Source of the DNA: Lapidilactobacillus mulanensis | Lineage (GTDB): Bacteria; Bacillota; Bacilli; Lactobacillales; Lactobacillaceae | DNA length: 64,000 bases | Reading direction: 5' to 3' | Assembly (NCBI RefSeq): GCF_003946215.1 | Contig: NZ_RHOW01000001.1 | Span: forward strand, 62,001-126,000 | Shown: in pieces, positions 53,511 through 62,246 of the stretch | Layout of the letters: every line of letters starts with the position of its first letter | Numbering within the stretch: the first letter of the stretch is position 1 | Program-made: the position numbers and the translations under genes | The notes under the pieces: model-generated | What the model was told of the DNA's origin: nothing | Database searches by the model: none | What the model saw: the letters and a program-made list of their open reading frames with translations, nothing else

Positions 53511-53606
53511 ACACGACAAATTTAAAAATAGGCGCAATATTATACTTAAACCGCCATCCTATCGACTTTCCGGTCTAATCAGCGTCTATTTCAAAATTTG
53601 TCGTGT
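53511..53606. repeat. MITE-like 96-bp element with 25-bp terminal inverted repeats
   Basis: Left ACACGACAAATTT..AAATAGGCGC (53511-53535) and right GCGTCTATTT..AAATTTGTCGTGT (53582-53606) match at 22 of 25 positions. The 46-bp interior has no ORF. No clear target duplication. It could be a deleted transposon remnant. Confidence 0.5.
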
Positions 53607-53713
53607 GTTATTTTGCGCAGATCTAAAATTCATCACTTTTATTTTTTAGTTATTCAGAGCAAAGGCTACGTTGATAATCAAACTTCCAGGAACCCAGCTA
53701 TTCATTTCCTACG

Positions 53714-53939
53714 CTAAACAAATTAAGTTTAGGTCGAAAGTGCTGGGGCAGGCAGTCGTGGCAGTGACAACCATGTTGGCGGGCCGTTTTTGCCCGCCTT
53801 ACATGGTGGATCGATTCGAGATTTTGCCGGTTTTGCAAAAGCTCAAATCGAAGCTCGGAGCTTTTCCGGTCTTTGGAAAAGCGGAGAGCGGTCCCACAGC
53901 CACAGACTGCCTGCCCCAGCACTTTCGACCGAAGGTAGA
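53714..53939 (+). repeat. Family B branched inverted repeat (B-g)
   Basis: Ends CTAAAC-N9-GTTTAGG and CCGAAGGTAGA; perfect 26-bp outer arms (53732-53757 with 53905-53930, GGTCGAAAGTGCTGGGGCAG onward). Inner hairpins GGCGGGC-cgttttt-GCCCGCC and GAGATTTTGCCGG / AAAAGCTC. Confidence 0.88.
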
Positions 53940-53945
53940 TTATAT

Positions 53946-54015
53946 ACTTCAAAAAAACTAAGCACGTCCCCACAGTCACAGACCTGCTTACCCCAGCACT
54001 TTTAACCGCAGGTAG
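53946..54015 (+). repeat. Extra right arm of a B element
   Basis: GTCCCCACAGTCACAGACC..CCCCAGCACTTTTAACCG..GGTAGA repeats the right-hand end of B-g with drift and no left partner. Confidence 0.7.
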
Positions 54016-54073
54016 ATCAATATATCCCGTATTATGTTATTGTTATCATGAAATCAAAAACAGGGAGGTTCCT

Positions 54074-54535
54074 ATGGCAAATTATATTAAAGAAATACGT
54101 ACGCTCGTTGGTCACAAACCCATCATTCTAGTTGCTGTCGGCGGTTACTTACTTAACGATCAAAATCAGATTTTATTACAGGAACGCGCCGACACATATG
54201 GTTGGGGAATTCCTGGCGGTTTTATGGAATATGGCGAAACTTTAGCAGAAACTTGCGCGCGTGAATTTGAAGAAGACTCCGGCGTTAAAGTCAAAGTCGG
54301 AAAATTTGTCGGCTATTTTGATCATGATTTTTTTGAATACCCAAATGGCGATCAAGCTCAAGTGATCGGTAATTTATTCGAAGTCCAGCAAATTGGCGGT
54401 TCTCCACTAACTCATGGGACTGACGAAACACTTTCGACAAAATGGTTCGATCTCGATCACACACCACCAATGTATTTTGCGCAAAATCAAAAGATGATCG
54501 ATCTTGTCAAAACAATTCAATCAACCAAATCATAA
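54074..54535 (+). CDS. Nudix hydrolase
   Basis: 153 residues. Nudix box GGFMEYGETLAETCAREFEE-DSGV complete. Starts after CAGGGAGG. AEC-like order with N-terminal KPIILVAVGGYLLNDQNQIL; substrate unknown. Confidence 0.9.
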   Translation: MANYIKEIRTLVGHKPIILVAVGGYLLNDQNQILLQERADTYGWGIPGGFMEYGETLAETCAREFEEDSGVKVKVGKFVGYFDHDFFEYPNGDQAQVIGNLFEVQQIGGSPLTHGTDETLSTKWFDLDHTPPMYFAQNQKMIDLVKTIQSTKS

Positions 54536-54577
54536 AAAAACACCATCAAATGAGATGATCTCACTTGATGGTGTTTT
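54536..54577. terminator. Terminator between Nudix and deacetylase genes
   Basis: ACACCATCAAATGAGATGATC / ATCTCACTTGATGGTGT stem, A-run before, TTTTCG after; bidirectional. Confidence 0.9.
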
Positions 54578-54583
54578 CGATTT

Positions 54584-55606
54584 TTAGGATAGAATGCCAA
54601 ATTGATATTGACGTTGTTGATAGTATTGGATGATTTGTGGCAAAATTGCCAACGATAATTCCTTGCCGACCGCATCATGGATCAACACAACTTCCACGTT
54701 CGACTGTGGGAAGGCGGTGATCGAAGCGGCGTGATATTGCAACATTGCCTGCGCGGTTTTCGGCCCGGATGAACCTAATGCGTCGCCAACTGCTGCGTTC
54801 CAATCCATCCAGGTAATGCCTTGCGCGTTTAATTTCGCGTCAGAATCGGCCAATCCGCGCCACGACATGTGTCCACCTGGATAACGCCAGACTTTCGAAT
54901 CGAAATTAGCGCCGAGAACATTTTTCATAGCCGCCAATGTTTGCTGATACTCTTGCAAGGCCGCACCGGAATTTCCGGGTGCGTTGAAATGATACTGGTG
55001 GGTGAAACTATGAATCGCAATGCCATGACCGCTATCATACTCTTGCCGTAACACCGGTGCCGTCGTTGGATTGATCGTATTTCCGACGATGAAAAAAGTG
55101 GCGTGCACGCCGTATTTTTGTAGCACAGAAAGGACTCTCGGCGTCATGCTAGTGTTGACGCCATCATCGAACGTGAGAAAAACCACCTTATGATTGATCG
55201 TTGTTGGTGTGCCGGTCATCTCGGTGTGAACCGTTGCTGCTGAATAAGCATACGAATTAGCCGATGCGATATGGTTCGTGCCACTTTGGACAGAAATAGT
55301 CGGTGGCGGCGTGACCACAACCGTTGAAGTCGCGCTGGCTTGGCTGCTAATGTGACTAGAAACACTGGTCGAACTCTCGCTCGAAGAACTTTGTGAGGTC
55401 TGAGAGCTGCTCGAAACGGCGATCGAACTTTTATGGCTCTTTTTTGAAGAGTCGGCCTTGGTTGCATCTTTGTGGTCACTCGACTTTGTTTTCTCTTGCT
55501 TGACGTAAATATTACCCTGCGCCGTTCGATTGAAGCAGCCTGTCGACAATCCCATCAAACCCACGCTAAATAACGCGCCTGCCAACAATAACTTAACTCT
55601 TTTCAC
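54584..55606 (-). CDS. Polysaccharide deacetylase lipoprotein
   Basis: 340 residues, GTG start after GGGGAG. Lipobox LSTGC (~24), a long Ser/Thr/Lys-rich linker (~30-115), then a NodB domain: KVVFLTFDDGVN (metal Asp), HATFFIVGN, IAIHSFTHQYHF (metal His), WRYPGGHMSWRG and EVVLIHDAVGK. Probably removes acetyl groups from peptidoglycan or another wall glycan outside the cell. The leader contains CAGCGATT / AATCGCTG hairpin arms at 55637-55668. Confidence 0.92.
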   Translation of the reverse strand: MKRVKLLLAGALFSVGLMGLSTGCFNRTAQGNIYVKQEKTKSSDHKDATKADSSKKSHKSSIAVSSSSQTSQSSSSESSTSVSSHISSQASATSTVVVTPPPTISVQSGTNHIASANSYAYSAATVHTEMTGTPTTINHKVVFLTFDDGVNTSMTPRVLSVLQKYGVHATFFIVGNTINPTTAPVLRQEYDSGHGIAIHSFTHQYHFNAPGNSGAALQEYQQTLAAMKNVLGANFDSKVWRYPGGHMSWRGLADSDAKLNAQGITWMDWNAAVGDALGSSGPKTAQAMLQYHAASITAFPQSNVEVVLIHDAVGKELSLAILPQIIQYYQQRQYQFGILS

Positions 55607-55802
55607 CGTAGTCTCCCCATTTCTCAGCGATTAGAAACGATATATTGTGCTGCCCTTGCAATCGCTGATCGACCTACTTTGAATGGCATAGTTGCCAAAT
55701 AGTTAGTCGCTTTCACAACTAGATTGTAACATAATTGCAATGTAAATGTGTTGTTTTTGTAATTATTCCGGAAAATTTATTTCCACAAAAAAAAAGAATC
55801 AG

Positions 55803-55824
55803 AATCGGTCAGATGTGACCGATT
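55803..55824 (-). terminator. Terminator of the P-type ATPase gene
   Basis: AATCGGTCA-gatg-TGACCGATT; on the minus strand it is followed by CTGATTCTTTTTTTTTTG. Confidence 0.85.
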
Positions 55825-55889
55825 TTGACCTTAATGTTTGGAAAAATCAGGTTTATTGAGCTAATTTAATTTATTTTTAGCATTCTTTT

Positions 55890-58526
55890 TTAACCAGCTT
55901 CGAGTAAATCGTCCGTTTCACGGACCCAATCCTGTAATTCACCGCGATGTTGAATGCGTTTGTAAATTTCGACCACGGACATGGGAATCAAAACGCTGAC
56001 CAGAATCACTAACCAACTGCTGGGGGGCAGCATGGCCACGCCGAAGATCCGCGCCAGACTCGGGGTTAATCCGACGATGAATAAGACGGCAATCGTTCCG
56101 AGAATACTAATAGTTAAGGCTTTGTTGATCGTAAAAGTACGACGGCTAACCGGTTGACGTGATTTGATCGGAAAAATATCGAGCACTGAACCGATGGCGA
56201 GAACGAAGAATAACATCGACATCCCGATCGTTGCGTTATTATCCCCGATCCCGAAGCGGCCGATCGCATACACGCTCATGATCAGCAACACATAAGTAGT
56301 CGTGCGCACCGCAACACGTTTTCCCAGACCCATTTGCCAAATACCGACGCTTCGTTTGATCGGCGCTAAATTCATGATGCCCGGTTCCGCCGGCTCTTGA
56401 CTCAAGAAGAAGCCAGGAATACCATCGGCTAGAATATTGATGATCAACATTTGCTCGGCGGATAATGGCGCCCCCCAACCGATCAAGACCGATAATAAAA
56501 GTGTGAATATTTGTGAGAAGTTGACTGAAACTAAAAATTCGACCGCTTTTAAAATATTTTGATAAACGGTACGGCCTTGACGAACGGCTTCGATGATCGT
56601 GGCAAAATTATCGTCCACTAAAATCATATCCGCCGCATTTTTAGAAACATCCGTCCCGGTGATTCCCATCGCGATTCCCACATCGGCTGCCTTCAACGCG
56701 GGCGCGTCATTCACACCATCGCCGGTCATCGCCACGACTTCACCTTGCTCTTGCCACAATTTAACGATCCGCAATTTATCACTAGGCGTTGTCCGTGCGA
56801 AAACGCGCACGCGATCGAGAATTTTTAGCAGTTCGGGATCGGACATCGTCGCCAACTCACCGCCTGAAACAACCAATTCATCATTTTGTAAAATACCGAT
56901 CTCCGTTGCGATCGTCCGCGCGGTTTCAACGTGGTCACCCGTGATCATGACCGTGCGAATTCCGGCGCGATGTGCCTTCTTGATTGCAGCTGGCACTTCC
57001 GCCCGCGGTGGATCTTGAATTCCGACCAAGCCGATCGATTCTAGCGCGGTCATTTTTTCTGCCCAATCTTCACCGGGATCTTCGTCGAAAATTTGATAGC
57101 CGCCAGCCAGCACCCGCAATCCATCGGCCGCTAATTGATCATGACCTTCCGTTAAACGCTGCTGGACTTCGCTGTCCGCGAAAGATAATTTATCAAACGC
57201 ACCCTTCACAACGCCAATATACTTATCTTGATAAGTGTGGAGCGTCGACATCGATTTTTTCTCAGAATTAAATGGATCTTCATCCACTTGCGGATACTTT
57301 TCTAAACTTTGTTCGTTAGTCACGCCAAGTTTTTCGATGAACCGTAAAATTGCCAACTCCGTGGGACTACCCACATCCTGCTGCTCATCCGCGGTTAATT
57401 CGGCCGTCGATGCCAATGACCATAAGGCGAACTTGTCCGAAGATTTGAGCGTCGAAATTTGATCGGAGTCCGTTTTAAGTAGCTTACCTTTGCTCGTCCA
57501 AAATCGCGTGACGGTCATTTTATTTTGGGTCAACGTTCCGGTTTTATCGGACGCAATCACCGTGACATTGCCGATGGTTTCAACGGCAGTGATCTGCCGC
57601 ACGATGGCATTGCGTTTCGCCATTTGCCGCACACCGTAAGCCAAACTCAGCGTCACAATGACTGGTAATGATTCTGGCACCGCCGCGATTGCCAAACCGA
57701 TCCCGATCATGACGCTGCTCGCCCAAGAATCACCGTACATGAGCGTCGACATCAGAATCGAGATGATCCCACCCAGCACCGCAATTACCGACAAACGCAA
57801 TCCCAGCGAGTTCAAACGTTTAGCCAGTGGCGTTTCTTGGCGCACCGTTTCATTGAGCATCCCGGCGATTTTACCCATTTCAGTCGTCATACCCGTTTCC
57901 GTGACCACTGCTTTTGCGGTGCCTTGAATAATCGAAGTCCCTGAGAAAATCCGTTGTAGTTGCGCGTCTTCGACAGACTTGCTCGTTTTTTCGACCGGCT
58001 CACTTTCTCCAGTCAACACAGCTTCCTCAACCAACAAATCAGTCGACTCTAATAATTGCGCGTCGGCGGCAACCGTATTGCCCGCCTTAACCAACATGAT
58101 ATCGCCGGGAACTAATTCGTGGGCGTCGATTTGTTGGCGCTCATTATCGCGCAGGACATCTACCGTTTGCGTCGTCATCGACTGCAAGCTGGCAATTGCC
58201 TTTTCCGCGCGACCCTCTTGAAATAAACTGATCCCAACATTGAGCACAACGATGCACGAGATCACAATTGTTTTCGTCCAGGTGCCCTCACCGGTTAGCG
58301 TTAAATAGGCCGATAAAATTACCGCAAAAATTAAAACCAGCGACGTAATATTCTTCAAGTGGCGCAAAATCCGCACGAAAATATTGGCCCGTTTCCGCGC
58401 GATCAATTCATTGCTGCCGGATTTCTCACGAGCAGCCGTTACCCCCTCGCTTGTAAGTCCCTCCGTCGCGTTGGTATGTAGTTCCGTTAATATTTGTTCC
58501 GTCGATTGTTTTTCCTGATCTGCCAT
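55890..58526 (-). CDS. Cation-transporting P-type ATPase (P2A, calcium-type)
   Basis: 878 residues. TGESEPV (~172), phosphorylation motif DKTGTLTQNKM (~330), MITGDHVETA, GDGVNDAPALKAADVGIAMG, and ten helices. Ion-site regions: VPESLPVIVTLSL in M4 (PEGLP variant with Glu kept) and NILADGIPGFFLS in M6 (Asn and Asp kept, Thr replaced by Ala). Calcium or manganese export is most likely. Monocistronic. Confidence 0.9.
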   Translation of the reverse strand: MADQEKQSTEQILTELHTNATEGLTSEGVTAAREKSGSNELIARKRANIFVRILRHLKNITSLVLIFAVILSAYLTLTGEGTWTKTIVISCIVVLNVGISLFQEGRAEKAIASLQSMTTQTVDVLRDNERQQIDAHELVPGDIMLVKAGNTVAADAQLLESTDLLVEEAVLTGESEPVEKTSKSVEDAQLQRIFSGTSIIQGTAKAVVTETGMTTEMGKIAGMLNETVRQETPLAKRLNSLGLRLSVIAVLGGIISILMSTLMYGDSWASSVMIGIGLAIAAVPESLPVIVTLSLAYGVRQMAKRNAIVRQITAVETIGNVTVIASDKTGTLTQNKMTVTRFWTSKGKLLKTDSDQISTLKSSDKFALWSLASTAELTADEQQDVGSPTELAILRFIEKLGVTNEQSLEKYPQVDEDPFNSEKKSMSTLHTYQDKYIGVVKGAFDKLSFADSEVQQRLTEGHDQLAADGLRVLAGGYQIFDEDPGEDWAEKMTALESIGLVGIQDPPRAEVPAAIKKAHRAGIRTVMITGDHVETARTIATEIGILQNDELVVSGGELATMSDPELLKILDRVRVFARTTPSDKLRIVKLWQEQGEVVAMTGDGVNDAPALKAADVGIAMGITGTDVSKNAADMILVDDNFATIIEAVRQGRTVYQNILKAVEFLVSVNFSQIFTLLLSVLIGWGAPLSAEQMLIINILADGIPGFFLSQEPAEPGIMNLAPIKRSVGIWQMGLGKRVAVRTTTYVLLIMSVYAIGRFGIGDNNATIGMSMLFFVLAIGSVLDIFPIKSRQPVSRRTFTINKALTISILGTIAVLFIVGLTPSLARIFGVAMLPPSSWLVILVSVLIPMSVVEIYKRIQHRGELQDWVRETDDLLEAG

Positions 58527-58737
58527 TTTCGCCAGCCTTCCTGATTTTCACTTCTCATCTACTTTGAAACCCCTCTGATACTCTAAATTATACGGTGGAA
58601 TAGCGTTGCCGCTCAATCAAAACACTCGTTATCGCATGAAAGATGTATTGGCATATCCTTGATCATAGCAACCCGCCATTCCCTGTGCTATGATAAATGC
58701 GAAAAAGAACGCCAATAACTTACGGATTATGACCGAG

Positions 58738-59096
58738 CTACCTTCGGTCTCGGCTGCGTGGGGCAAGTGACTGACTACTGTGGGGACGGTTCCAGGATTT
58801 CCCCCGAAACGTGTTCTGCAACATTGAAATCAGCATCTAAGAGATCAAGCCACGAAGAATGAAGCCCAATTCTTGTGTCTTGACGTCTTAGCTGTTGATT
58901 TCAACCCATGTTGCGCCACACTCTGGGAAAATTCTTCCACCTCGATTTCGAGCTTTTCCTCAGTCGCAAAACCCGCTCCTGAGAAAAATCTCGAAATGCG
59001 CCCCTGCTGTAAGCGACGATGGCCCTGTCGCAACAGCAGTTTCACAGTGTCGTCACTTGCCCCACGCAGCCGCGACCTAAACTGGAATTAGTTTAG
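58738..59096 (-). repeat. Family B branched inverted repeat (B-b) with nested A
   Basis: Same plan as B-a: CTACCTTCGG end, arms CGGCTGCGTGGGGCAAGTGA / TCACTTGCCCCACGCAGCCG, and the CCTAAACTGGAATTAGTTTAG end (CCTAAAC-N8-GTTTAG). Confidence 0.85.
58806..58923 (-). repeat. Family A hairpin nested in B-b
   Basis: Nearly identical to 15260-15377; outer stem GCAACAT / ATGTTGC. Confidence 0.85.
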
Positions 59097-59551
59097 TGGT
59101 GAACTGGGAAGAACTGGGTTTGAGTGGAGGGATTTTATTTCTTCTTCGATTGCTTTGTTGTGGGAAATATGATCACGTTGAATATTTTGCCACTAAATAT
59201 TTATGTTGCTCATAAAAGCTTGGTACGGGAGAAAGACCAGTTCAGAATTCAAATCTGTTTACTAAAATAGACCAGCAGAATTTGCGGAAGAGAATGAACA
59301 GCACACTGTGATAATGCTCTTAGCGACAGAACCATCGTCGCTTAGAGCATGGGAAATTCGGAGATCTTGCGGTTTTGGCAAGAGCTCCAAATTTAGGCGG
59401 AAGAATTTTGGCGGGCTCCCAAAATCCTGGAGCCGTCCCCACAAGTGAGCTGTTCATTCTCTTCCGCAAATTCAAGCTGTCCTTACCACAAGTAATTTAA
59501 TATTTCAGACAAAGAGATTTAATTAACGAATCAATTAGAGGAGATCATCAC

Positions 59552-60508
59552 ATGAAAGCAGTCGTTTTAACCAAGCCAGGCGATGCTAGCGTTCTTGAAT
59601 ACAAGGACGTCGCCACACCTGAAATCAAACCAGGCTGGTCGCTCATTAAGATCAAGGGATTTGGGATCAATCGTTCTGAAATTTTCACCCGCAATGGTTG
59701 GTCACCTTCAGTCAAGCTCCCGCGCATCTTGGGAATCGAGGGCGTCGGCGAAATTGCGGCCACTTCAGATACCAAGCATTTACCTAAGGGTCAGACAGTC
59801 GCCACGTTGATGGGTGGCATGGGTCGCGCGTTTGACGGCAGCTATGCAGAATACGCGCTGATTCCTAACAACAACATTTATCCGGTCACCACACATTTAA
59901 GCTGGCCAGAATTAGCGGCCGTTCCCGAAACTTACTTCACGGCGTACGGTTCGCTTTTAAATTTAAAATTACAAAAAAATGACATGCTATTGATTCGTGG
60001 CGCCACGAGTGGTGTTGGTGTTGCTGCGGCCAAACTTGCTAAGGCAATCGATCCTAGCGTGAAAGTTTATGGCACGACTCGTGATCTTGCCAAAAGCGAT
60101 CAACTTAAGGCGGTCGGTTTTGACGGCGTGTTTGAAGACAAAGCTAACGAATTGCAAGTTGGCGACCAACGCTTCGATAAAATTCTGGAATTGATCGGGC
60201 CATTAACGATGATCAATTCTCTGAGTGTCGTTAAACCAAGCGGCATTGTCTGTGTCACCGGCGAGCTTGGTGGCGTCTGGAGCGTCGACGATTTCGATCC
60301 CATCAGCGCGATTCCTGCCGGTGCTTACCTGACCGGCTTTAGTTCTGATAGCATCACCGAGGAAAAATTCAACGATTTACTGCAATTAATTGAAATGCAT
60401 CACCTAGATATTGCGCCAACGAAAACTTTCGATTTGGCACACACCGGCGATGCTCAAGCCTTTTTAGACAGCGACCACAGTTTTGGTAAAGTTGTTGTCT
60501 TACCATAA
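59552..60508 (+). CDS. Quinone oxidoreductase-like MDR-family dehydrogenase
   Basis: 318 residues, AGAGGAG before ATG. MDR fold without zinc ligands; GINRSEIFTRNGWSP, ILGIEGVGEI and the nucleotide loop LLIRGATSGVGVAAAKLAKA. Probably an NADPH-dependent quinone or enone reductase. Monocistronic. Confidence 0.92.
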   Translation: MKAVVLTKPGDASVLEYKDVATPEIKPGWSLIKIKGFGINRSEIFTRNGWSPSVKLPRILGIEGVGEIAATSDTKHLPKGQTVATLMGGMGRAFDGSYAEYALIPNNNIYPVTTHLSWPELAAVPETYFTAYGSLLNLKLQKNDMLLIRGATSGVGVAAAKLAKAIDPSVKVYGTTRDLAKSDQLKAVGFDGVFEDKANELQVGDQRFDKILELIGPLTMINSLSVVKPSGIVCVTGELGGVWSVDDFDPISAIPAGAYLTGFSSDSITEEKFNDLLQLIEMHHLDIAPTKTFDLAHTGDAQAFLDSDHSFGKVVVLP

Positions 60509-60511
60509 GCA

Positions 60512-60549
60512 AAATAGACACCGGCAGCTTTTATGCCGATGTCTATTTA
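60512..60549. terminator. Terminator between oxidoreductase and ABC genes
   Basis: AAATAGACACCGGCA-gctttta-TGCCGATGTCTATTT, bidirectional, between the two convergent stops. Confidence 0.9.
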
Positions 60550-62130
60550 TTAGCCGAGTGTGATCACCTGGTCGAACTTTGCTTCCCACTCTGGACTGAT
60601 GTGGTGGGCGACTTCGATCACCGTTTGGCCCGGCGCGAAGAATTCTTGATGAATCTCATCGGCCAACTTTTCGCCCAGTGCCGAAGTGGCCTCATCCGCC
60701 AATAAAACTGGCCGCTGATGCAAAAACGCACGGGCGATCTCGACGCGTTGAATCTGTCCGCCAGATAAATTATGCCCAGATTCGCCGACTTGATAATCCC
60801 AACCTTTTTCGGCAACCAACGCGTCTAAATGTGCGCGCTTGGCTGCCGTATTTATTTCCGCATCGGCAAATTGACCGCCTAACGTTAAATTGAAACGTAA
60901 GGTATCCGCAAACATGAACGGCGTTTGTTTGATCAAACTAAAGTTCTGAATCAACTGCGTCTGCGGCATCGTCAACATGTTCTGGTCGTTAATTAAATAG
61001 TTGCCATTTGCCAGCGGTACCTCACCTTGCAACGCGTATAGAATAGTCGTTTTGCCGAAACCGGAGGGTGCTTTTAACAAGATATGTTGACCTCGTTCAA
61101 TTGCTAAGTTCAAATCAGAGACGATTGTTTTTTCACCACGTGTTAATTGCACGCCCGCCAATTTTAAATCATGGAAAATTCCCAGCTCTTGCGCCGCACG
61201 CTGATCTGCTTGCGCGGCAGCTGCTTTATCGATCCGCTTTAAAATCTGGCGAGTCGTATTCCGTTTGTTGATGGCACCCAGTCCGTCAAGCAACGGGTTC
61301 GTGATCGAATTCGAAAGTTGCACGACGCCGATGAAACCGGCGACGGTCAATGCGCCGGTAATGATTCGCGCGATGCCGACGCCAAACGGCAACAATAATC
61401 CGATCGTTAGTCCTAGATATTGCATCGCCACTTGAATATGATCGACCAGCGTGTCCATTTTTTTCAGACTGCCTTCTAGCTCCGAACTTGCCGCTGTCAT
61501 ACGCTCTTTGGCGATTGCATTCGCCTGATAAGTCCGCACGGTATCTAAGCCGGATAAAATATCCTTGAGCCAACTGGTGTAGTGGGCGTTTTGTTTTGTC
61601 CAAGCTTCGGAACTTTTATCGATTGGCTTCTGCGCGGCACCCGAAATCAGCACGGGAAATAACGAACCAGCCACAAAAACCAACGTGGTCAGCCAATCGA
61701 ACCAAATTCCCCCAGCAATCGCAAAAATTGCCGTCAACCCATCTTCGAGCAAATCCAACTCGCTCATCACGCCGTTCGTTTCCAACAACTTCAAGTCATT
61801 GGTCATAAACGAAATCGTCGTGCCATTATTATCAGGTAGCGGATCACGGTCGACAATTTGTGTGGTCATGATCGTTTTGATCCGCAAGTTCACCGTTTGC
61901 ACGACCAAATTGCGAACTGTGGCGTGCACCCAATTGATTACAGAAATCAGTGTGAAGCCACCGACCGCAATCAACGCTACCCGCAAAAATCGATCCATAT
62001 CCCCTGCAGTTCCAGCCGCAATGAACTCACTGAGCATCAACGCCAAGAAAACCATCTGTGCCGCAACGAAAATATCTAAAAACATCAATAACAAAATTTG
62101 TAACTTATTACCATACTTCCAAATAATCAT
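60550..62130 (-). CDS. ABC transporter, fused membrane and ATPase domains
   Basis: 526 residues from ATG 62128-62130 after GGGAGTG. Six-helix ABC exporter domain to ~residue 310, then ATPase: Walker A APSGFGKTT (first Gly replaced by Ala), signature NLSGGQIQRVEIA, Walker B PVLLADEATSALG, with a His in VIEVAHHIS. It would work as a homodimer or pair with another half. Divergent from the Rgg gene, which may control it. Confidence 0.9.
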   Translation of the reverse strand: MIIWKYGNKLQILLLMFLDIFVAAQMVFLALMLSEFIAAGTAGDMDRFLRVALIAVGGFTLISVINWVHATVRNLVVQTVNLRIKTIMTTQIVDRDPLPDNNGTTISFMTNDLKLLETNGVMSELDLLEDGLTAIFAIAGGIWFDWLTTLVFVAGSLFPVLISGAAQKPIDKSSEAWTKQNAHYTSWLKDILSGLDTVRTYQANAIAKERMTAASSELEGSLKKMDTLVDHIQVAMQYLGLTIGLLLPFGVGIARIITGALTVAGFIGVVQLSNSITNPLLDGLGAINKRNTTRQILKRIDKAAAAQADQRAAQELGIFHDLKLAGVQLTRGEKTIVSDLNLAIERGQHILLKAPSGFGKTTILYALQGEVPLANGNYLINDQNMLTMPQTQLIQNFSLIKQTPFMFADTLRFNLTLGGQFADAEINTAAKRAHLDALVAEKGWDYQVGESGHNLSGGQIQRVEIARAFLHQRPVLLADEATSALGEKLADEIHQEFFAPGQTVIEVAHHISPEWEAKFDQVITLG

Positions 62131-62219
62131 GTCCTTCACTCCCACTGGATCGACTTTAGGTGTCGATCGTTTTAAGTTGTAATTTAAGTATAGTCGGGCT
62201 AAAATTTAGTTAATGAATA

Positions 62220-62235
62220 TTTTCGTATACGAAAA
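62220..62235. promoter_or_regulatory. Palindrome in front of the Rgg gene
   Basis: TTTTCGTATACGAAAA, a perfect 16-bp palindrome immediately upstream of the Rgg ribosome site (AGAGGAA); TATAGT at 62190-62195 is a plausible -10. Confidence 0.55.
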
Positions 62236-62246
62236 GAGGAACGATT

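Larger units (their letters stand above)
58738..59482. repeat. Composite repeat, copy 2
   Basis: About 745 bp, colinear with 15192-15933. It contains B-b (58738-59096) with nested A (58806-58923) and a B-like repeat with perfect arms (59278-59302 and 59451-59475). It fills most of the gap between the P-type ATPase and the oxidoreductase genes. Within it the arm pair GTGTG/CACAC of copy 1 reads GCGTG/CACGC here, a paired substitution. Confidence 0.85.
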
